From: Dehalococcoidia bacterium
GTDB lineage: Bacteria > Chloroflexota > Dehalococcoidia > E44-bin15
Length of the DNA: 5,016 nt
Reading direction: 5' to 3'
Assembly: GCA_030667555.1 (NCBI GenBank)
Contig: DAOUVR010000100.1
Coordinates: forward strand, 1-5,016
Notes under the pieces: generated by a model
Database searches by the model: none
The model's input: the letters and a program-made list of their open reading frames with translations, nothing else
Told to the model about the DNA's origin: nothing
Translations under genes and position numbers: made by a program
Part shown: positions 1-4,291 of the stretch, one piece after another
Layout of the letters: the number at the start of each line of letters is the position of its first letter
How positions within the stretch are numbered: position 1 is the first letter of the stretch

Positions 1-22
1 ATTGCTTCGCTCCCCTCGCAAT
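1..22. repeat. Short intergenic inverted repeat (ATTGC...GCAAT)
   Basis: The first five bases ATTGC are the inverted complement of GCAAT at 18-22, flanking a pyrimidine-rich centre, and are followed by GACA. The wording (ATTGCTTCG ... CTCGCAATGACA) resembles a palindromic intergenic repeat that I recall from many anaerobe genomes, where it occurs in dozens of copies. Only one copy lies here and the window edge cuts it, so its left boundary and repeat status are inferred. Confidence 0.45.
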
Positions 23-44
23 GACAATAAGAATCCGGCAGGGG

Positions 45-63
45 TCTGGGGGTGTCCCCCAGA
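45..63. repeat. Perfect G/C hairpin, 8-bp stem, 3-nt loop
   Basis: TCTGGGGG at 45-52 and CCCCCAGA at 56-63 are perfect inverted complements around the loop TGT. No T-run follows on the plus strand, so it is not a classical terminator for a gene entering from the left. Similar GGGTCTGGGGG/CCCCCAGA hairpins are, as far as I recall, dispersed between genes in Dehalococcoidia-like genomes. The hairpin itself is certain; its being a dispersed repeat is inference. Confidence 0.6.
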
Positions 64-122
64 AGTGTATTTATGAGCGGGAGGGAGGGCAAAAATGACA
101 GGGACAACGGGGAAGGGGTGAG

Positions 123-140
123 ATGTCAACAATCATATGA
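123..140 (+). CDS. Possible 5-codon leader ORF
   Basis: ATG at 123 begins a five-codon frame (M-S-T-I-I) ending in TGA at 138-140. It is listed because it has the best Shine-Dalgarno sequence in this stretch: AAGGGGTGA at 113-121, close to the consensus AAGGAGGTGA and ending just before the start. Its stop overlaps the next possible start as ATGA (137-140), the usual arrangement of translational coupling. Purine-rich runs are common just upstream, so the match may be chance. No family can be assigned. Confidence 0.2.
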   Translation: MSTII

Positions 141-226
141 AGGCGTATAGCTGCTTGCAATGTGGAAGGCAGAGGCTTTACAATGGGGCTGCGCCGTGGT
201 CTGATGAGAGGTATGTGGAACCTTGA
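137..226 (+). CDS. Possible 29-aa CxxCG small protein
   Basis: The frame from ATG 137 encodes 29 residues and stops at TGA 224-226. Near its N terminus it has S-C-L-Q-C-G-R (Cys6 and Cys9), a CxxCG knuckle like one half of a zinc ribbon; no second Cys pair follows, so it could bind metal only as a dimer or not at all. It has no good Shine-Dalgarno of its own, but its start overlaps the stop of the 5-codon frame (ATGA), and its stop overlaps the next gene's ATG (TGATG, 224-228). The double overlap argues for translation; the short length and lack of a recognised family argue against. An alternative is that it is the N-terminal part of the next protein separated by a frameshift. Confidence 0.3.
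   Translation: MKAYSCLQCGRQRLYNGAAPWSDERYVEP
155..184 (+). promoter_or_regulatory. Putative sigma-70-type promoter ahead of the unknown gene
   Basis: TTGCAA at 155-160 (4 of 6 to TTGACA) and TACAAT at 179-184 (5 of 6 to TATAAT) are separated by 18 nt. Transcription would start near 191, leaving a leader of about 35 nt with the GAGAGG at 206-211 before the start at 223/226. If it is used, the 29-codon ORF would not be on this transcript, so the two readings compete. Confidence 0.3.
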
Positions 227-651
227 TGGACCCTATTGACGAATACATAAAGATGTGCGAGAAGGCATGGTCAAATCTGGCAACAATTTTCGACTTTAGA
301 GACATTGTATATTCACCAAGCAAGCAAGTCTTGTGTAAAACGGCATATAAGCAAGATATTAATGGAGACCTTAAGCCAGTTTTTATTAAGGTCGATGGCA
401 TACAACTAATACAGGCAGACGATTTCTTCATTGTGTGGCAAGAGCGTCAGTTGCAGGATATGATAACAGAAAGCAATGTGACCTACTCTCATTATTTGGA
501 CCTGCGCCATTCATCCAATGTGCTGGATAAGGTACCCAGAGACATCGACGGTAGTTTCTTGCAGAGCGCATTGCTGCTCGCCCTGGTAATACACGAACGG
601 TATGGCAAGACTTGGAATGGCGAGGACTGGGTCGATATGGAGGGGGCGTAA
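223..651 (+). CDS. Unrecognised ~141-aa cytoplasmic protein, AT-rich gene
   Basis: I do not recognise this protein. Two starts are adjacent, TTG 223 and ATG 226; the ATG is the likelier one and gives 141 aa. A stop at 205-207 excludes anything further upstream. It has no signal peptide, no membrane segment and only two cysteines. The middle is acidic and aromatic (A-D-D-F-F-I-V-W-Q-E-R near residues 65-75). A hydrophobic helix-like stretch near 112-124 (F-L-Q-S-A-L-L-L-A-L-V-I-H) precedes a Trp-rich tail, W-N-G-E-D-W. GC is about 44% by hand count, near 40% in the first half, against roughly 60% in pheA. It ends 4 bp before pheA starts and its tail carries pheA's ribosome binding site, so the two are probably co-transcribed. 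The lower GC and lack of homology suggest a lineage-specific or acquired gene. The long intact frame and tight junction support real coding. Confidence 0.65.
   Translation: MMDPIDEYIKMCEKAWSNLATIFDFRDIVYSPSKQVLCKTAYKQDINGDLKPVFIKVDGIQLIQADDFFIVWQERQLQDMITESNVTYSHYLDLRHSSNVLDKVPRDIDGSFLQSALLLALVIHERYGKTWNGEDWVDMEGA
639..646 (+). promoter_or_regulatory. Ribosome binding site fixing the pheA start
   Basis: GGAGGGGG lies nine bases before ATG 656. The frame stays open upstream to 602, but that longer version would overlap the preceding gene by 50 bases and add residues absent from the family. The protein from 656 begins M-V-K-R-I-A-Y-L-G-P, the normal prephenate dehydratase N terminus. Confidence 0.8.
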
Positions 652-655
652 AAAC

Positions 656-1486
656 ATGGTAAAAAGGATTGCCTATCTGGGACCGCCAGGGACCTTTACC
701 GAGGAAGCAGCGCTTCTCTATGATCAAACCGCCCAGCTTACCCCTTTCCCCAGCATCGCCGCGGTAGCAACCGCTGTCGCCTCGGGGATGGCAGAGGAAG
801 GGGTGGTGGCTATCGAGAACAGCATCGAGGGACCGGTAAACGACACACTGGACCTGCTTATCCACGAGTCGAAGGTGTTCATTAGAAAAGAGCTTGTCTT
901 GCCCATTGAGCATCATCTCCTGGCGAAGCCGGGGACTGAGGTGAGCGATGTAAAGGTGATCTTCTCCCATCCCCAGCCATTGGGGCAATGCCGCCGCTTC
1001 ATTGAGCGCTGCTTCCCCAAGGCGCAGGTCGTTGCCGCCCTTTCAACATCCGCCGCTGTTGAGGAGATGATGGACTCCAGCCACCCCGGTGCCGCTATCG
1101 GCACAGCGAGGGCTGCCGAACTATACGGCGCAGAAATATTGGCTAGGGAGATTCAGGACCAGGCCTCCAACGTCACCCGCTTTGTGGTTCTCGCTCCAAC
1201 AGATCACCCACCAACTGGTTTTGATAAGACCTCGCTATGTTTCTCCTTCGCCGAGGACCGGCCCGGGGCGCTATCCGAAGTGCTTAGGGAGTTTGCCGAG
1301 CGAAATATCAACCTGGCAAAGTTGGAATCCCGCCCCTCCAAGGAGAGCCTGGGGCGGTACTTCTTCCTACTTGACCTGGAGGGGCACCGTGAGGACCCGT
1401 TGGTCAGCGAGGTGCTACAGCGGGTGAGAGAAAAGACTGCCTTGCTGAAGATCTTTGGCTCCTACCCAAGATACAAAGAGAACTAA
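656..1486 (+). CDS. pheA: Prephenate dehydratase, monofunctional, with ACT domain
   Basis: Converts prephenate to phenylpyruvate with loss of water and CO2, the committed step of phenylalanine synthesis, in the cytosol. The 276-aa protein has the two expected parts. The catalytic PDT domain (about 3-180) opens with Y-L-G-P-P-G-T-F-T, has A-I-E-N-S-I-E-G-P-V at 52-61 and the active-site T-R-F at 174-176. The ACT domain (about 191-270) carries G-A-L at 204-206 and E-S-R-P at 224-227, the two motifs that form the phenylalanine-binding site, so feedback inhibition by Phe is expected. The C terminus F-G-S-Y-P-R is typical. There is no chorismate mutase domain, unlike the enterobacterial fused enzyme; 276 aa is normal for monofunctional PDT, so chorismate mutase must be encoded elsewhere. 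It lies 4 bp after the unknown gene and has no visible attenuator or Phe-rich leader, so it is probably transcribed from upstream. A strong hairpin follows its stop. Confidence 0.97.
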   Translation: MVKRIAYLGPPGTFTEEAALLYDQTAQLTPFPSIAAVATAVASGMAEEGVVAIENSIEGPVNDTLDLLIHESKVFIRKELVLPIEHHLLAKPGTEVSDVKVIFSHPQPLGQCRRFIERCFPKAQVVAALSTSAAVEEMMDSSHPGAAIGTARAAELYGAEILAREIQDQASNVTRFVVLAPTDHPPTGFDKTSLCFSFAEDRPGALSEVLREFAERNINLAKLESRPSKESLGRYFFLLDLEGHREDPLVSEVLQRVREKTALLKIFGSYPRYKEN

Positions 1487-1518
1487 AAAGGGAGGCTTGG
1501 CCTCCCTTTTGGCTTTTT
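1486..1518. terminator. Bidirectional Rho-independent terminator between convergent genes
   Basis: An 11-bp perfect stem (arms 1486-1496 and 1500-1510) closes a three-base loop TTG. The stem has a GGGAGGC/GCCTCCC core and A/T ends. TTTT ends the plus-strand arm and a further TTTTT follows at 1514-1518; on the minus strand the other arm also ends in TTTT. It begins at the last base of the pheA stop codon and lies about 30 bp beyond the stop of the convergent YtxH-like gene, so it can terminate both transcripts. Confidence 0.9.
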
Positions 1519-1540
1519 CCCCTAAGTGTCAAAGTACCGG

Positions 1541-1822
1541 TTATACCTCGCTCTCCTCCCCAAACCTTTCCTCATCAGAGGAGATGTGGTGAGGAACCTC
1601 TGTTTCCTCATCTGTACTTTTCCTGATGGCATCCCTCAAACCAGGGATGAACTCATCTCGCACTACAGAGATAAATTCAGCCACCCTACCACCAAACCCA
1701 GCACCTTGCTTCCTGAACCGCACGCGTCTGCTCTCAACAATCCAAATAGCGATTCCCGCGCCGATGAGCCCTCCCAGGACGATCCCTATAAGAAAGTACT
1801 GCCCTCTATTCTCTCCAGCCAC
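1541..1822 (-). CDS. YtxH-like small membrane protein
   Basis: A 93-aa protein with one N-terminal transmembrane helix (about 9-29, with a Gly-rich face G-I-V-L-G-G-L-I-G-A-G), then a basic stretch S-R-R-V-R-F-R-K, an amphipathic segment (about 45-68) and an acidic tail. This layout matches YtxH / gas-vesicle-like stress proteins, which are short and poorly conserved; no enzymatic role is known for the family. The basic residues after the helix predict the C-terminal part in the cytoplasm. The start is GTG (1820-1822), the only start that includes the helix, supported by a strong ribosome binding site. Its first 17 bases overlap the end of the upstream gene, so the two are translated together. 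The family call rests on layout rather than on a diagnostic motif. Confidence 0.8.
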   Translation of the reverse strand: MAGENRGQYFLIGIVLGGLIGAGIAIWIVESRRVRFRKQGAGFGGRVAEFISVVRDEFIPGLRDAIRKSTDEETEVPHHISSDEERFGEESEV

Positions 1823-2105
1823 CTCTATCCTCCTCCTCCTTTTTCCTCAGAGGTCTTGAGATAAATTCAAAAAACCGGGATATCCCCTGCACAACGCTGG
1901 CGATATTGGCCAGCGGCTTGGCGATATGCTCCGAGAACACGGAAGTGATGTCACGGATATTCCCTACAGTTGCAGCCCAAGAATCGAGGATAACTCGAAC
2001 GCGGCGGTAAAGCAAAAAGGTGATAACGCTAATAAAGATGATGGCGAGAATCCCTGCTATAGAAAATATGACGACAAATAGATCACGCAAATCTGCTAGG
2101 GACAT
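1806..2105 (-). CDS. DUF948-like small membrane protein
   Basis: A 99-aa protein: a short N-terminal segment, one long transmembrane helix (about 9-33, Ile/Leu/Phe/Val-rich), the basic Y-R-R-V-R at 33-37, an amphipathic region with regular hydrophobic spacing (about 38-82) that may pair as a coiled coil, and a charged tail R-K-K-E-E-E-D-R. DUF948-type proteins share this plan and often precede YtxH-like genes, as here. Function is not established; an envelope or stress role is usually supposed. ATG 2103-2105 has an excellent Shine-Dalgarno, AAGGGGGTG at 2110-2118, and a consensus -10 box just upstream, so this is the first gene of the two-gene unit. The family call is by architecture and neighbour; the coding call is firm. 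Confidence 0.8.
   Translation of the reverse strand: MSLADLRDLFVVIFSIAGILAIIFISVITFLLYRRVRVILDSWAATVGNIRDITSVFSEHIAKPLANIASVVQGISRFFEFISRPLRKKEEEDRGGWRE
1829..1841 (-). promoter_or_regulatory. Ribosome binding site for the GTG start at 1822
   Basis: On the minus strand this reads AAGGAGGAGGAGG and ends six bases before the GTG. It lies inside the last codons of the upstream gene (in its acidic K-K-E-E-E-D tail), so the coding sequence of one gene doubles as the initiation signal of the next. Confidence 0.75.
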
Positions 2106-2128
2106 CTTTCACCCCCTTGAGTCCCCAC

Positions 2129-2158
2129 ATTATACTATGCCTGTCAAGACAAAGGCAA
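2129..2158 (-). promoter_or_regulatory. Sigma-70-type promoter of the two-gene membrane unit
   Basis: On the minus strand a perfect TATAAT (2129-2134) is preceded after 18 nt by TTGCCT (2153-2158, 4 of 6 to TTGACA). Transcription would begin near 2122, about 17 nt before the ATG at 2105, leaving just room for the ribosome binding site. A TTGACA also lies close by, but only 7 nt from the -10 box, too near to act as its -35. Confidence 0.65.
2138..2157. promoter_or_regulatory. Imperfect dyad over the promoter spacer and -35 box
   Basis: The arms TGCC/GGCA (2138-2141 and 2154-2157) and TGTC/GACA (2142-2145 and 2148-2151) are nested inverted complements, with two extra bases on one side. The dyad covers the spacer and most of the -35 box of the promoter above, where a repressor could bind. 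It could instead be a weak end-of-transcript hairpin for the MBL gene, whose stop is 11 bp away; it has no T-run. Confidence 0.35.
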
Positions 2159-2167
2159 CCAAGTCTA

Positions 2168-2998
2168 TCATGGGATGGTTATCCTACTGCCGGCATTATT
2201 GAAGAAAAAGCTATCGCCTAGCGCTCGCGCCAATTTTGACGCTGCTGGCAAGCCGGTGCAGTGTGACACCCCCAACCTTTGAACGCCAAGCTCCTTGAGG
2301 GCTTCAACAGTCCGCGAGATGCGCTCCTCAGAAGCGCTGATGAGGTGGGTGCCCCCCACCACTGTATGGATAAGCTCTATACCGGTTATCTCACGAGCAT
2401 GGTATAGCGTGTTTACCATGCCGCGATGGGCGCAGCCCAGAACGACCACCAGTCCTAATTCGGTCTTTATGATAAGTGCCCGATCATCCAGAACTTGGTC
2501 GGGGACCAGCTCTCCATCCACCTTAACATAAAGGCGGGAATCGATCTGCTCATACTCGGCGACCATCGGGATCTCGCCTGTGGTCACGATGTCATCGGTG
2601 ATCCAAAATGGATCGCGACTAAGGGTGAATGAAGCACCCAAGGATTCCAATTCCTCGCGGACGAAGGGTATACCGTTATACCGCTTACGCTCGCCGAAAA
2701 CGCCATACTTGGCACCCCATATATCGGGGTGGGCAACGACCTCGACCGCTCCTGTCTCAGCGAGCACTCCCCTAAGCCCACCGGTATGGTCATAATGACC
2801 ATGACTTAACACAATCCTGTCAATTGTTGATAAATCCACCCTCAAAACGGAGGCGTTGTGAGGCACTGTGGCGCCGGCGCAGGTGTCGAGCAGTATCTTC
2901 TGGTCATCCGTCTCCACCAGGATGCTCAATCCCCACTCAGCAAGCACACGAGGTCTTCCAGCAGTATTTTCGCCAAGGGTAGTAAGGCACAGGGGCAT
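2168..2998 (-). CDS. MBL-fold metallo-hydrolase, DHPS-like family (COG1237 type)
   Basis: A 276-aa metallo-beta-lactamase-fold protein. The signature S-H-G-H-Y-D-H-T-G-G-L (65-75) gives the H-x-H-x-D-H metal site (His66, His68, Asp70, His71). Downstream, L-G-C-A-H-R-G (187-193), G-G-T-H-L (215-219) and S-H-C-T-G (245-249) are characteristic of the branch named after the archaeal 7,8-dihydropterin-6-yl-methyl-4-(ribofuranosyl)aminobenzene 5'-phosphate synthase of tetrahydromethanopterin synthesis. Most bacterial members carry that name only by transfer; a hydrolase acting on a phosphorylated or cyclic metabolite is the safer reading. No signal peptide, so cytosolic. ATG 2998 has a near-perfect ribosome binding site (AAAGGAGGT, 3004-3012) five bases away. 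The gap of 161 bp to the upstream Fe-S gene shows no clear promoter or terminator, so it may be the last gene of the Mrp/Fe-S unit. Length and motifs are complete. Confidence 0.93.
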   Translation of the reverse strand: MPLCLTTLGENTAGRPRVLAEWGLSILVETDDQKILLDTCAGATVPHNASVLRVDLSTIDRIVLSHGHYDHTGGLRGVLAETGAVEVVAHPDIWGAKYGVFGERKRYNGIPFVREELESLGASFTLSRDPFWITDDIVTTGEIPMVAEYEQIDSRLYVKVDGELVPDQVLDDRALIIKTELGLVVVLGCAHRGMVNTLYHAREITGIELIHTVVGGTHLISASEERISRTVEALKELGVQRLGVSHCTGLPAASKLARALGDSFFFNNAGSRITIP

Positions 2999-3159
2999 TT
3001 CTGACCTCCTTTAACTTAGTGATGCCGTCTAATTTTTGTTTTGAGGATATTTGGAGCCCATCCACCCTCTATTTCCGTGTTTGCTCCGACTTTTCTGATC
3101 ACAAATGCTCAATAAATTGGGCAACTACACTTATGAACAGCCTCCCTGATTTCCGCAGG

Positions 3160-4257
3160 CTATGGCAGAGAATCGAGCACTATGTTGGTAAGATAGGTCA
3201 CACGCTTTGTCAACTCCCCCGCCTTAGCGGCGCGGTTCAAACAAAAAGCGCAAAAAGGGCAGGAGCTAACGATAGATTCCGTCTCCGCCATGTTCAGCAC
3301 ATCGGTTGCTACTTTCATAGAAAGGTCTCGATAAACAGTCATGACTCCACCCCCCGCACCACAACACTGCGCCCTTTCCCTGTTCTTCTCCATCTCCTTC
3401 AACTCAGCGCCGCACCAACTGAGCAATTCTCTAGGCTCCTCAGTCACGCTTTCCCCTCTGGCCAACCGGCAGGGGTCCTGATAGGTAATGGTTCTCTGAA
3501 CCTCTTTTAGCAAAGTGCGATTTTCCTTTAATAAATCGTATATGATTTCCACTATGTGATGGACTGAGAATTTCAGCTCTCCTACGACCTCAGGATAGAA
3601 ATATTTGAAGCACTCCTGACAAGCGGGACAAAGGCAGACGATCCTACGGATGCCCAGTGAATTGAATCTTTCGACATTCTTCCGAAAAAGCTCGCTGGCA
3701 AGGTCCAATTTCCCAGACTCATAAATATAGGTTCCGCAGCATCCCTCATCTTCCAGAAGCATGAAATCGAAACCAAGCTTCTTTAATACGAGATAGGCGG
3801 ATGTTGCTGCGTCTTTCACCACGTAAGAGCCAAGACAACCCATGTATAAAAGGGTATCGGATTCCCGCCGCGGGAACTCCCCAGGCAGCCATTCCAGCCT
3901 TTTCTCGGGCTCACCATTTACCGAGTTCCCTTTAGCTAGAATCCCTTCAATTATCCTGTTCTGCCCCGGCAGGGGGCCCAGTCCCCTTTCAACCAGCTTG
4001 CTCCTGGACTTAAGCACGATTTCGGTAACCTTGATTCCTTCGGGGCATACAGCGTCACACTCCATGCATGCCAGACAGCTATTAAGACTTTCCACCGATT
4101 GCTCGCTGATCTCTTTTCCTTCAAATACTTCAATAGCAGCTTGCAGACGCCCTATCGGTGAAAGCTGAACTTCACCGGTGACTTTGTACGTAGGGCAGAA
4201 TTCGTTACAGGCACCGCACTCAGTACAGGACTTAGCGTCTTCTAGAACTTGGTTCAT
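3160..4257 (-). CDS. Fe-S oxidoreductase with two ferredoxin motifs and two CCG domains (HdrD/GlpC/GlcF type)
   Basis: A 365-aa soluble electron-transfer protein. Residues 1-80 carry two 4Fe-4S motifs: Cys11, 14, 17, 21 and Cys61, 64, 67, 71, each CxxCxxCxxxCP. Then come two CCG (cysteine-rich) domains. The first has Cys141, Cys173-174, Cys210 and Cys213, spacing C-x31-CC-x35-CxxC, exactly the pattern that binds the noncubane 4Fe-4S cluster in HdrB. The second has Cys263, Cys298-299, Cys333 and Cys336, with x34 and x33 spacing and an extra Cys339. This HdrC-plus-HdrB layout is that of HdrD, and also of GlpC, GlcF and LutA/LldE-related subunits that pass electrons between a flavoprotein and quinone or thiol acceptors. 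No FAD subunit or membrane cytochrome is in the window, so the donor and acceptor are unknown. It starts 34 bp after the Mrp gene; GAAGGG at 4265-4270 is its ribosome binding site. Confidence 0.93.
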   Translation of the reverse strand: MNQVLEDAKSCTECGACNEFCPTYKVTGEVQLSPIGRLQAAIEVFEGKEISEQSVESLNSCLACMECDAVCPEGIKVTEIVLKSRSKLVERGLGPLPGQNRIIEGILAKGNSVNGEPEKRLEWLPGEFPRRESDTLLYMGCLGSYVVKDAATSAYLVLKKLGFDFMLLEDEGCCGTYIYESGKLDLASELFRKNVERFNSLGIRRIVCLCPACQECFKYFYPEVVGELKFSVHHIVEIIYDLLKENRTLLKEVQRTITYQDPCRLARGESVTEEPRELLSWCGAELKEMEKNRERAQCCGAGGGVMTVYRDLSMKVATDVLNMAETESIVSSCPFCAFCLNRAAKAGELTKRVTYLTNIVLDSLP

Positions 4258-4291
4258 TTTTCAGCCCTTCATAGCTAGCAAAGTTTAATAC

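Noticed and set aside
126..431. 101-codon open frame on the minus strand
   Set aside because: Antisense to the unknown gene and the small ORFs; composition is Ser/His/Cys-rich as in shadow frames, and no ribosome binding site is evident. The plus-strand frame is preferred because of its junction with pheA.
602..655. Longer N terminus of PheA from 602
   Set aside because: It overlaps the preceding gene, lacks a ribosome binding site and adds residues outside the family; ATG 656 has a strong site and the canonical N terminus.
428..988. Open frame of 186 codons on the minus strand
   Set aside because: It lies antisense to pheA and the unknown gene, and its translation is rich in Pro, Arg, His and Cys with no family features.
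1526..1864. Open frames on the plus strand across the membrane-protein pair
   Set aside because: Antisense to the two minus-strand genes with good ribosome binding sites and TM helices; they also start just after the terminator of pheA with no promoter.
2143..2148. Perfect TTGACA on the minus strand
   Set aside because: It is only 7 nt from the TATAAT, so it cannot be its -35 box, and no other -10 box lies at a suitable distance.
3029..3061. 10-residue ORF (11 codons with stop) on the minus strand ahead of the MBL gene
   Set aside because: It has a nearby GAGGGTGG, but no coupling to the MBL start, no regulatory amino-acid run and no hairpin, so it is probably chance.
2999..3159. Promoter, riboswitch or terminator in the 161-bp gap between the Fe-S and MBL genes
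   Set aside because: I found no convincing -35/-10 pair, no stable hairpin with a T-run and no known riboswitch motif; only the MBL ribosome binding site is clear.
3019..3510. Open frame of 163 codons on the plus strand
   Set aside because: It is mostly antisense to the Fe-S gene, whose two CCG domains are unambiguous, and has no ribosome binding site or recognisable motif.
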